This document shows, piece after piece, positions 7,593 to 14,699 of a stretch of 36,979 bases of DNA. This DNA is from Spartobacteria bacterium. GTDB taxonomy: Bacteria > Verrucomicrobiota > Verrucomicrobiia > Chthoniobacterales > UBA6821. A program made the position numbers and the translations under genes. Numbering within the stretch: position 1 is the first letter of the stretch; each line of letters opens with the position of its first letter. The notes under the pieces were generated by a model. The model was not told the origin of the DNA, searched no databases, and saw only the letters and a list, made by a program, of their open reading frames with translations. The DNA lies in assembly GCA_947466005.1 (NCBI GenBank), contig CANIBV010000004.1, positions 1 to 36,979 of the forward strand, read 5' to 3'.

Positions 7593-8234
7593 ATGAGCAT
7601 GGAGGCAACGAAGTCGCCACGTGATCTTCTGGAGATTGCTCTTGAATCGGGACGTCTCCACATTGGCGAAGTCGCATTGGGGCGTGATTTCACACTCCGT
7701 CATGTTGCCGATGTCGGTCGGGATGATCTGATCCGGCACTTCGATCCTGTTGCTGCCCGGGAGATCGCGCGATATGACGCCGAGGGGAAATTCCGCCCGT
7801 TGAAGACAGCTCCTAATCTGAAGAGGGGTTGGTTGCTCGATGTCGGCTCCATTGAGGGAATGGAGCTCGCTTTGGAATTTCTCTATCCCTCCGCGCTCGG
7901 ACTCTGGCTCTCCTGGATCAAGGGCACCCTGCATCCAACCTCGATGAGGGAGACGCTCAACAGGCAGAGCGGCATGTACCGGATCACCCAGTTACTCACG
8001 GTCGGGCAGGCAGGTGAGTTGGTTGGTCGTTGCTGCACCTCCGAGGGGGGATGTCTGCGCACGCTTCTCTGGGATTTGGAACCGGGAGTTCCCGTTCCCT
8101 CGCTTCCATCGGAGAAGCTTTCACTGGATGCCCTTCCCTCGGACCGCATCCCGCTGATCTGCCGCGAGCTCTGCAATCTGGTGGTGGCGGCCGCGAGGCC
8201 CATTGCAAGGGGGAACCTCCCGAAAAAAGAATAG
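7593..8234 (+). CDS. Cysteine-containing protein resembling the C-terminal part of DR2241 (putative Fe-S)
   Basis: The 213-residue protein lacks signal peptide and membrane helices. Its middle and C-terminal part resembles, from memory, the non-CbiX region of Deinococcus DR2241, which follows a sirohydrochlorin-chelatase-like domain: FRPLKTAPNLKRGW at about 67-80, HPTSMRETLNRQSGMY at 114-129, then Cys147-Cys148 and Cys154, and a second pair Cys190 and Cys194. Five conserved-looking cysteines make an iron-sulfur cluster plausible. Here the CbiX domain is missing, so the protein is a stand-alone version. It sits 37 bp after atpC and 27 bp before an amidohydrolase gene. Function is unknown; a role in tetrapyrrole or redox chemistry is inference. 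Confidence 0.55.
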   Translation: MSMEATKSPRDLLEIALESGRLHIGEVALGRDFTLRHVADVGRDDLIRHFDPVAAREIARYDAEGKFRPLKTAPNLKRGWLLDVGSIEGMELALEFLYPSALGLWLSWIKGTLHPTSMRETLNRQSGMYRITQLLTVGQAGELVGRCCTSEGGCLRTLLWDLEPGVPVPSLPSEKLSLDALPSDRIPLICRELCNLVVAAARPIARGNLPKKE

Positions 8235-8261
8235 CGGGTCGCTGCACGGACTCCCCTCGTC

Positions 8262-9521
8262 ATGCCTTACCCCGAAGCCACTACTCTTTACCGGGCGAGG
8301 CATCTGTTGCCGATGGGGGAAGCGAGGGGCATGGTGCGCTCTCCGATCGAGGATGGAGGCATCGCGGTACGGGGAGGCGAGATCGTCGCCGTTGAGAGTT
8401 GGACGGATCTTCTCAGGGAGCATCCCGGAGCGATCCGTGAGGATCTGGGCGAGGTGATCCTGATGCCGGGACTCATTAACGCCCACTGCCATCTGGACTA
8501 CGGGATGATGAGGGGGGCGCTCTTTGGAGGGGAATCCTTCTCAGCGTGGATCCAGCGCCTTAACGGCATGAGGCGCTCCCTCGATCAATCCGATTACCTG
8601 GATTCGATTGCCGCAGGTCTAGATGAGTTACGTCACTGGGGGTGCACGACGGTCTTTAATATCGAATCATTTCCGGAATTGCTGCCGTTTCTTCCCGAAT
8701 CGCCCATTCGTGTCTGGTGGTTTCTGGAAGTGCTGGATATCAGGAGCAGGCTGCATTCCTCCGAAGCGCTGACTGGTGCGATCCAATTCTTTGAAAAGGC
8801 GGGCGAGGGGAGCGGTGGATTCGGTATTTCCCCGCATGCTCCCTACACTGTTAGTCGTGATCTCTACAATCTGGCAGGCCTCTACGCGGAAAAATACAAA
8901 GTGCCCCTCTGCACCCATCTGGCCGAGTCGGAGGAGGAGATGGCAATGTTTACAAAAGGCGAGGGAGCGCTTTATGAATTCCTGCGTTCCATCGGACGCT
9001 CCATGGATGACTGTGCCGGGATGACTCCGGTGCAGATTGTCCTCGGTGCCGGATTGATTCCCAAGGGATCGCTCCTCGTTCATATGAATCTGCTGAGCGA
9101 GGGCGACCGAGAGTTCCTCAAGGGCTCTGCCGCCGACTATCCCGTGATTCATTGTCCGCGCACCCACGCCTTCTTCAATCGAGAGCCGTTTGATCTGAAG
9201 TATTTCAGCGAGAGTGGAATCCCGGTTCTGATCGGGACGGACAGCCTGGCGAGCAATCAGGATCTGAACATGTTCGCAGAGATGAGGGCAATGGAGTCTG
9301 CATTCCCTGAGCTAGATCCGATGGACATTCTCTCCATGGCGACGAACAAGGCTGCAGCCGCAATCGGGAGGTCGGGATGGCTCGGGGAACTCTCGCCGGG
9401 AGCAGCCGCTGATTTCATCGCTATTCCGGATGATGATGCTGAGGGGGATATGGAAAGTCTGGCCAAGCGTGTGCTGGCCAACCGGATGCCCCCAAGGGTA
9501 TGGATTTCTGGACGTTCATGA
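8262..9521 (+). CDS. Amidohydrolase of the cytosine deaminase / TRZ-ATZ type, possible aminodeoxyfutalosine deaminase
   Basis: The 419-residue metal-dependent hydrolase has the full motif set: NAHCHLDY with metal ligands His75 and His77, GISPHAPYTVS, CTHLAESEEE, a conserved HCPRTHAFF and the GTDSLASNQ aspartate. Enzymes of this subfamily hydrolyse an exocyclic amino group from purines or related ring compounds. SPHAPYTVS and the overall length fit the group that includes aminodeoxyfutalosine deaminase (MqnX) of the futalosine menaquinone pathway, as well as S-adenosylhomocysteine and guanine deaminases, so the substrate is open. No other menaquinone gene is in the window. The stop codon overlaps the next start (ATGA). 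Confidence 0.8.
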   Translation: MPYPEATTLYRARHLLPMGEARGMVRSPIEDGGIAVRGGEIVAVESWTDLLREHPGAIREDLGEVILMPGLINAHCHLDYGMMRGALFGGESFSAWIQRLNGMRRSLDQSDYLDSIAAGLDELRHWGCTTVFNIESFPELLPFLPESPIRVWWFLEVLDIRSRLHSSEALTGAIQFFEKAGEGSGGFGISPHAPYTVSRDLYNLAGLYAEKYKVPLCTHLAESEEEMAMFTKGEGALYEFLRSIGRSMDDCAGMTPVQIVLGAGLIPKGSLLVHMNLLSEGDREFLKGSAADYPVIHCPRTHAFFNREPFDLKYFSESGIPVLIGTDSLASNQDLNMFAEMRAMESAFPELDPMDILSMATNKAAAAIGRSGWLGELSPGAAADFIAIPDDDAEGDMESLAKRVLANRMPPRVWISGRS

Positions 9522-11482
9522 AAACTTCCCCGTTATCCGCTTCAACAATGAAGTCGCTTCTCTCCGCCCGTTGGCTTCCGGTGACCCTGCTTACGGCGGT
9601 TCTCCTTCTCGTCGCCGCAGTTTACGCGGAGGCCCTGACCTTTGAGTTCCTACCCTTTTGGGATGATGACACGAACATTCACCGCAATCCGCTCTCCTCG
9701 CCCCTCTCCTGGGGGAGTGTGCTTCTTTTCTGGAAGGGCCCGTTTCAGCAACTCTATATCCCGGTCACCTATTCGGTCTGGGCAGGGTTAGTGGCGCTCT
9801 CCCGCGTCATTGCCGGAACCGGAATTGGCGTCGGACCGATCAATGCGGCACTCTTTCATGGGACTAACCTGCTGGTTCACCTTCTCGCGACGGGAATGAT
9901 CTTTGTTATTGTGAGACGTCTGTTAAACGCTCAGTTCTCCCCCCCGGAGGTTTCCCCTCAGCGCATCCTGAGTGCCGCCGCTATCAGCGCGCTCACTTTT
10001 GCCATTCATCCGATTCAGGTTGAGGCTGTTGCTTGGGTCTCGGGATTGCGTGATCTCCTAGGTGGAGCCATGTCGCTGGCCGCAATCGCTCTTTTTCTCT
10101 CGTGGTTGGATGCCTTTTCCTCTCCAGCGAGGTTGTGTTGGATCCGTTATGCCGGAGCGACTCTCCTATTGCTGCTGGCCTTTGGCTCGAAGCCAGGAAG
10201 CGTCGTCACGCCTGCGCTCGCCCTGATCTGCGGTGCATGGCTCCTCCAATCGGAACGACGTTCTTGGAAGCCTCTCCTTTGGCTCCTCCCTTGGTTTGCA
10301 TTCGCCGTGGTGGAAGTACTCATGACCTCCAGAGCTCAGCCTGCCGCGGAGCTCGCACGCACGCTGGTCCCTCTTTGGGCGCGCCCCTTGGTGGCTGCAG
10401 ATGCAATTTCCTTCTATCTTTGGAAGCTCTTCTGGCCATGCGAGCCATGGGGGATCTGCGCCGATTACGGCAGGTCCCCCAACGCGCTCTTTGATCAGGG
10501 AATCCTTTTCTGGAGTTGGCTTATTCCAGTCGGACTGGCTGGAGTTCTCTTCGCCTTCAAGAAGTCACGTCTCTATCTGCTTCCCCTAGTTCTTTTGGTA
10601 ATCGGTGTCCTGCCCACGCTTGGACTGATTCCGTTTAATTTCCAGGTCGTCTCCACGGTCAGTGATCGCTACCTCTACTTGGCGATGCTGGGGCCGGCCG
10701 TGGCAATGGGCCTCCTAATCTCTCAATCCTCCCTTCGTGTCGCTCTGGGAGTAAGTTGCGCACTGATACCCTTCTGGATCGTGTTGAGCCTTCTCCAGCT
10801 GCCTCAGTGGGCCTCTGGCTCTCTTTTCTTTCCGGCCACGCTGTCTCGCAATCCAACGAGCTGGAAGTCCCGTCATAACTATGCCTGCACGCTTGATGCA
10901 CAGGGAAAGCTCCCGGAAGCATTAGCGGAGTTCCAAGAGGCGATACGATTACGACCTTCCAATGCCGAGGCTTACAACGACTTGGCTCTTGTGCTTCTGA
11001 AGCAGGGGCGTCGGGAGGAGGCGATGCAGAGATTTCAGCAGTCGCTCCAGATCCGCGCGACCAGCGGTGCCGCTAGAAATCTTGCGGCCGTCCTTCTCCT
11101 CAACGGAGACCCCATTCAGGCATCCCGCGTCTACCGCCTTTCGATGCAGATTGAACCTGGAGACCTGCAAAACCAGCGTGCTCTTGCCTGGCTTCTGGCG
11201 ACTCATCCGAGCGATGCCGTGCGGAATGGAAAGGAGGCCGTCGAACTCTCTGAACGGATCGTGGCAGCAACCAATGCGCAGGTGCCGTTGTTCCTTCTGA
11301 CCTGGAGCGCAGCGTTGGCTGAAAGTGGGGATTTCGACCAAGCCGCGGAGGTTTCCCTTCGAGCTGCGGTGGCCTACCAGCGCTCGGGTGATTTAAAGAT
11401 GGCGGCAACGATCCAGGAGAGGATCCTGCCGGCACTGCTGGCCCATCAGGCAATCCGTGATAACCCCGCGCTGGGGCGGTAA
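9518..11482 (+). CDS. Polytopic membrane protein with C-terminal TPRs, TMTC-like putative glycosyltransferase
   Basis: The 654-residue protein starts with many membrane helices (to about residue 450) and ends with TPR units (about 465-600). The first loop has WDDDTNIHRNP, and a later loop HPIQVEAVAWVSGLRD. Both are characteristic of bacterial relatives of the TMTC/DUF1736 family, GT-C fold enzymes that transfer sugars from lipid-phosphate donors outside the membrane. The paired aspartates in the first loop are the expected metal or acid residues. I chose ATG 9518 because it overlaps the preceding stop by 4 bp; an upstream ATG at 9500 would only add six residues. No terminator is evident after the gene. 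Substrate and acceptor unknown. Confidence 0.75.
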   Translation: MKTSPLSASTMKSLLSARWLPVTLLTAVLLLVAAVYAEALTFEFLPFWDDDTNIHRNPLSSPLSWGSVLLFWKGPFQQLYIPVTYSVWAGLVALSRVIAGTGIGVGPINAALFHGTNLLVHLLATGMIFVIVRRLLNAQFSPPEVSPQRILSAAAISALTFAIHPIQVEAVAWVSGLRDLLGGAMSLAAIALFLSWLDAFSSPARLCWIRYAGATLLLLLAFGSKPGSVVTPALALICGAWLLQSERRSWKPLLWLLPWFAFAVVEVLMTSRAQPAAELARTLVPLWARPLVAADAISFYLWKLFWPCEPWGICADYGRSPNALFDQGILFWSWLIPVGLAGVLFAFKKSRLYLLPLVLLVIGVLPTLGLIPFNFQVVSTVSDRYLYLAMLGPAVAMGLLISQSSLRVALGVSCALIPFWIVLSLLQLPQWASGSLFFPATLSRNPTSWKSRHNYACTLDAQGKLPEALAEFQEAIRLRPSNAEAYNDLALVLLKQGRREEAMQRFQQSLQIRATSGAARNLAAVLLLNGDPIQASRVYRLSMQIEPGDLQNQRALAWLLATHPSDAVRNGKEAVELSERIVAATNAQVPLFLLTWSAALAESGDFDQAAEVSLRAAVAYQRSGDLKMAATIQERILPALLAHQAIRDNPALGR

Positions 11483-11528
11483 AAAAGGATGAGGCCCTCA
11501 GGAATGGAAAAACGGAGAGATCCTAGCC

Positions 11529-11548
11529 GCAAGAACGGATCTTCTTGC
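11529..11548. other. Small stem-loop upstream of rph
   Basis: GCAAGAA at 11529-11535 and TTCTTGC at 11542-11548 form a 7-bp stem with a CGGATC loop, 33 bp before the rph start. There is no U-tract, so it is not a clear terminator for the preceding gene; it may affect the rph leader. Weak evidence. Confidence 0.3.
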
Positions 11549-11581
11549 TCTTGATGCCGGTGCAGGGAACTCTTCCGGCCC

Positions 11582-12319
11582 ATGACTACGCGCACACGCA
11601 CCTTCAACAGGACCTCCGACACGCTTCGGGAGATTTCCTTCCAGCCAGGAATCGCCCCTCAATCTTCCGGTTCTGTCCTTGTCTCGTTTGGCCGCACTCA
11701 GGTTCTCTGCGCTGCCAGTATTGAGGAGGGAGTTCCCCGTTGGATGAAGGAACAAGGCGTCATCGGAGGATGGCTAACGGCTGAGTACTCGATGCTGCCT
11801 TACTCGACGTCGCCCCGCAAATCACGTGACAGCACCCGCGGCAAGATTGACGGTCGCTCCACGGAGATTCAGCGCCTGATTGGCAGATCTCTTCGTGCGG
11901 GAATCGATCTTGAGGTTCTGGGGTCTAGAACTCTCTGGGTTGACTGTGATGTCCTCCAAGCTGACGGGGGCACTCGCACGGCGGCCATCACAGGAGCCAG
12001 TGTCGCGATCGCCATGGCCTGCCAGAAGCTGATGAAAGAAGGGAAACTGATCAAGAGTCCTGTCTCCCGCCGTATTGCCGCTGTCAGTGTCGGAGTCGTC
12101 GGTTCGGAGGTGCTCCTCGATCTCGATTACCTTGAGGATAAGGATGCCGAGGTGGACCTGAATCTGGTCATGACTGGTGATCTCGAGTTCATCGAGATCC
12201 AAGCCTCCGGGGAGGAGAGTGTGTTTGGCGATGATCAGCTCGCCAAGATGCTTGAATATGGCCGCCGTGGCATCACTCAGTTGGTTGCCAAACAGGAGGA
12301 AATCCTCAAGTCTCTCTGA
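11582..12319 (+). CDS. rph: Ribonuclease PH
   Basis: RNase PH trims the 3' ends of tRNA precursors by phosphorolysis. The 245-residue length is normal. Diagnostic segments are present: WLTAEYSMLP, then RKSRDSTRGKIDGRSTEIQR carrying the conserved arginines and the RGK/GR region, the LQADGGTRTAAITGA phosphate-binding loop, and the DLDYLEDKDAEVDLN aspartates. A two-residue extension in EQGVIGGW distinguishes it slightly from the E. coli protein. The start ATG 11582 lacks a Shine-Dalgarno sequence. The gene precedes rpmB with a 68-bp gap that contains a promoter-like -35, so rph may be transcribed separately. Confidence 0.96.
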   Translation: MTTRTRTFNRTSDTLREISFQPGIAPQSSGSVLVSFGRTQVLCAASIEEGVPRWMKEQGVIGGWLTAEYSMLPYSTSPRKSRDSTRGKIDGRSTEIQRLIGRSLRAGIDLEVLGSRTLWVDCDVLQADGGTRTAAITGASVAIAMACQKLMKEGKLIKSPVSRRIAAVSVGVVGSEVLLDLDYLEDKDAEVDLNLVMTGDLEFIEIQASGEESVFGDDQLAKMLEYGRRGITQLVAKQEEILKSL

Positions 12320-12337
12320 CGCTCGGTTCAAAAACAC

Positions 12338-12367
12338 TTGACCAGAAGGCCAATAACTGACCATATC
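12338..12367 (+). promoter_or_regulatory. Candidate promoter of rpmB
   Basis: TTGACC at 12338-12343 matches the -35 consensus in five of six positions. CATATC at 12362-12367 is a poor -10 at 18 bp spacing. It lies in the gap between rph and rpmB, and the leader that would follow is A/C-rich without Shine-Dalgarno sequence. Confidence 0.3.
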
Positions 12368-12387
12368 ACCAGTCAACCAATTTTATT

Positions 12388-12651
12388 ATGTCCAGAAAGT
12401 GCTCCATTACCGGCTCCCGCCCTGTGCGCGGTTCCAAAATTCATCGTCGCGGTCTTGCCAAGAAAAAAGGAGGAATCGGCATGCATGTCACCGCAGTGAC
12501 GCCGCGCTACTTTACACCTAATCTGAAGACCAAGCGCATCTGGGTTCCTGAACTCAAAAAGTTCGTGACTGTCAAAGTCTCGGCTCGTGCACTGAAGACC
12601 ATTTCGAAGAACGGTGCTCACGTCACCCTCTCGAAAGCAGGTCTCATCTAA
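12388..12651 (+). CDS. rpmB: 50S ribosomal protein L28
   Basis: The 87-residue basic protein begins with the family signature MSRKCSITGSRPVRGSKI and has the NLKTKRIWVPELKKFVTVKVSARALKTI core, which matches L28 throughout. It binds 23S rRNA near the E site. A segment of about ten residues between GLAKKKGGIGMHV and RYFTPNL is somewhat longer than in E. coli. Only a single cysteine (Cys5) is present, so this is the form without the zinc ribbon. The 30-nt leader is CA-rich with no Shine-Dalgarno sequence despite expected high expression. It is probably co-transcribed with the small gene 36 bp downstream, both ending at a strong terminator. Confidence 0.97.
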   Translation: MSRKCSITGSRPVRGSKIHRRGLAKKKGGIGMHVTAVTPRYFTPNLKTKRIWVPELKKFVTVKVSARALKTISKNGAHVTLSKAGLI

Positions 12652-12687
12652 ATCACTCAACCCCCAACCAAATAAAGAACCAATATT

Positions 12688-12891
12688 ATGGCATTCAGCA
12701 CTGTAAGCAAAAAAAGCGGCAAGACCTATTTCCTTCACCATCGCCTTCAGGAGCTTCGCGGCGGGCAGAAAGTGACCCTTTACTACTTCGGTGGTGAGGC
12801 CAAGGAGGGTGCCCTTGATGCACTCCCAGAAGGTTACGAGATCTCCGAGAACGAGCGTACCGGTCTCCCTCTTCTTAAGAAGAAGCGGTAG
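12688..12891 (+). CDS. Conserved small basic protein of unknown function downstream of rpmB
   Basis: This 67-residue protein has a KSGKTYFLHHRLQELRGG start, a TLYYFGGEAKEGALDALPEGYE middle and a SENERTGLPLLKKKR tail. Similar short proteins with a KTYFLH...YYF...ALD.LP.GY.V.EN.RTGLP.L pattern occur in several phyla in my memory, always unassigned. It has no cysteine, membrane helix or signal peptide, and its ends are basic, suggesting RNA binding. In many bacteria the gene after rpmB is rpmG (L33); this protein is not L33. Position and shared terminator suggest a ribosome- or translation-linked role, which is inference. The CA-rich leader without Shine-Dalgarno sequence matches that of rpmB. 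Confidence 0.8.
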   Translation: MAFSTVSKKSGKTYFLHHRLQELRGGQKVTLYYFGGEAKEGALDALPEGYEISENERTGLPLLKKKR

Positions 12892-12916
12892 TCGTTAAAT
12901 TTCCTCCCCGAGGATA

Positions 12917-12954
12917 CGGGGGCCGGGACCTAGGTTCCGGCCCCCGTTTTTTTT
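12917..12954 (+). terminator. Strong Rho-independent terminator of the rpmB unit
   Basis: A perfect 10-bp GC-rich stem, CGGGGGCCGG (12917-12926) with CCGGCCCCCG (12937-12946), is followed by eight Ts (12947-12954). Inner bases can add a short further stem. It begins 25 bp after the stop codon of the small gene. Confidence 0.95.
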
Positions 12955-13332
12955 GCTCCTTCGCTATTTTAGAGGATACTCAAACGGACAAGGGATTTTT
13001 AACCACGGAGCCATTCGTTCCGAGACGAATCCGAGGGGCTGAGTGATTTTTAAATCTGAAATTGCTTATCTGGCCCTTGCTCCGCATTTGAACTCGGGCT
13101 TCCCCAAGCCACTCGCCCCTACCGGGGCTGCTTCGCAGTCCTATCAGCTCCCGCAAGTCGCTGATTTGTTTCATCTGATGCTTTAGCAGGCAAGCAATTC
13201 CAGATTTTCCACTATTCCACAACGTTACCATCTCGAATCAGCGATGAGACTTTTTTTGTAGATCGCTTCCTCAATGAGACCCCCAAGGATGTGGATTTGA
13301 CCCCGATGCTCCCTATGATTACAACTGAAGCA
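12955..13332. other. Gene-poor stretch between the rpmB terminator and the sulfurtransferase
   Basis: No convincing gene, RNA or mobile element was recognised in these 378 bp. There is an 83-codon frame on the minus strand (12980-13231), starting MVTLWNSGKSGIACLLKH, with no recognised family. A 6-bp palindrome ATTCGT/ACGAAT lies at 13013-13030. The composition (GC-rich patches such as 13092-13130 inside AT-rich flanks) could be a decayed gene or an inserted fragment, but nothing proves this. The upstream region of the sulfurtransferase presumably contains its promoter. Confidence 0.4.
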
Positions 13333-14196
13333 ATGAGTATCGACACTAACTACGCACACCCCGAGGCCCTTGTTTCCACTGCATGGGTTTCAGAGCATCT
13401 GAAGGATGAAGGCATCCGTATCATCGAAAGCAACGAGGATGTCCTCCTTTACGACATGGGCCACCTTCCCGGCGCCGTCCACATCGACTGGCAGCGCGAC
13501 CTCCAGGACCACACGATCCGCGACTACATCCAGCCCGAGTCCTTTGCCGCGCTCTGCTCCAAGAACGGCATCACTCCCGACACCACCTGCGTTTTTTACG
13601 GCGACAAGTCCAACTGGTGGTCCTGTTACGCTCTCTGGGTCTTCCGCCTCTTCGGTCACGACAAGGTGAAGGTCATGGACGGTGGGCGTGACAAGTGGAT
13701 CGCCGAGGGGCGTCCTCTGACGCGTGAGCTACCTCATTTTACGGCCAGCTCCTATCCTGTTCCCCCGGTTCGCCGGGATGCGGAGATCCGCGCCTTCTAC
13801 GATGATGCCTTGGCCCAAAGCCGCTCCAAGCTGCCGCTCATCGATGTGCGATCGCCGGGTGAGTTCAACGGTCAGGTCACCCACATGCCGGAGTATCCGC
13901 AGGAGGGCGTGCTCCGCGGCGGACACATCCCAGGAGCCCACGGCGTCCCCTGGAAGCAGGCCGTCAATGCCGATGCGACCTTCAAGAGCGCTGCCGAACT
14001 TCAGAAAATCTACCAAACGGACCTTGGCCTCAAGCCGGACGATGAGATTGTCGCCTACTGCCGCATTGGCGAGCGCTCCAGCCACACCTGGTTCGTTCTC
14101 AACTACCTGCTCGGGTTCAAGAAGGTCCGCAACTACGACGGCTCGTGGACTGAATGGGGCAACAGGGTGGGCGCCCCCATCGAGAAGTCGCTCTAA
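13333..14196 (+). CDS. Two-domain thiosulfate/mercaptopyruvate sulfurtransferase (rhodanese)
   Basis: The 287-residue protein has two rhodanese domains. The N-terminal one (about 10-130) is inactive and structural; the C-terminal one (about 150-285) holds the active-site loop with Cys243 in YCRIGERSSHT, which takes sulfur as a persulfide from thiosulfate or mercaptopyruvate. The CRIGERS loop resembles thiosulfate-type enzymes of the CysA/SseA group. I chose ATG 13333 (MSIDTNYAHPEALVST) because alternatives at GTG 13291 and ATG 13306 or 13315 add non-conserved residues. The next gene, 23 bp downstream, encodes a SufE-family sulfur acceptor, so the two may form a sulfur-transfer pair. No Shine-Dalgarno sequence is obvious. 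Confidence 0.92.
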   Translation: MSIDTNYAHPEALVSTAWVSEHLKDEGIRIIESNEDVLLYDMGHLPGAVHIDWQRDLQDHTIRDYIQPESFAALCSKNGITPDTTCVFYGDKSNWWSCYALWVFRLFGHDKVKVMDGGRDKWIAEGRPLTRELPHFTASSYPVPPVRRDAEIRAFYDDALAQSRSKLPLIDVRSPGEFNGQVTHMPEYPQEGVLRGGHIPGAHGVPWKQAVNADATFKSAAELQKIYQTDLGLKPDDEIVAYCRIGERSSHTWFVLNYLLGFKKVRNYDGSWTEWGNRVGAPIEKSL

Positions 14197-14219
14197 TTTC
14201 CGAATCCAAGTCGTCCCGC

Positions 14220-14699
14220 ATGTCTTACCCACACAAGCTTTCAGCGATCATCGAGCTCTTTGCCGGACTCTCCGATGCCGAGAAGCGCGAGACGCTCATC
14301 TCCTACGCTGATCAGGCGCGACTGCAGGAGCCCAAGGAGGGTGAGCACTTTGACCTTGAGGATGTGCGCAAGGACGAGGAGTGCACCGACACGGTGGCTG
14401 TGTTCCTCCGCTTGGACGAGAAGGGTGGGGGACACTTCCGCGTGACCCTTGGTCCGCAGGTTCAGACGCTCACGCGTGCGATGAGCTCCATCCTCTGCAA
14501 GGGACTCGACGGGATTACGCCCGCCGATGTGCTCTCCATTCCCGCCGATTTTGTTCCCAAGATCGTCGGCGTCGAACTGGTACGTCTCCGGAGCCAGACT
14601 GTCTATTACCTGCTGACCAGGATGAAGGGTGTGGCCAAGGTCTGGCTGCAGCGTCAGCGTCAGTCCTCGCTTGAGAAGGATGACGCCGTTTCCGAATAG
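14220..14699 (+). CDS. SufE-family sulfur acceptor protein
   Basis: SufE proteins accept persulfide sulfur from a cysteine desulfurase and pass it on for Fe-S cluster assembly. The 159-residue protein has the fold pattern: helices, a loop with candidate acceptor Cys55 in DEECTDTVAVFLRL, HFRVTLG, a central helix RAMSSILCKGLDGITPADVLSIP, and the C-terminal REL-type segment VRLRSQTVYYLLTRMK. The usual GCQSQVWL loop is replaced by ECTDTVAVFL, keeping the Cys but not the second polar residue, so it is a divergent member. No SufS or SufBCD genes are in the window. The neighbouring rhodanese may be the sulfur donor, which is inference. Its end overlaps the next gene by 20 bp. Confidence 0.8.
   Translation: MSYPHKLSAIIELFAGLSDAEKRETLISYADQARLQEPKEGEHFDLEDVRKDEECTDTVAVFLRLDEKGGGHFRVTLGPQVQTLTRAMSSILCKGLDGITPADVLSIPADFVPKIVGVELVRLRSQTVYYLLTRMKGVAKVWLQRQRQSSLEKDDAVSE

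Noticed and set aside
12980..13231. 83-codon minus-strand frame in the gap before the sulfurtransferase
   Set aside because: No recognised family, no ribosome-binding site and odd composition; kept only as a note in the gap description.
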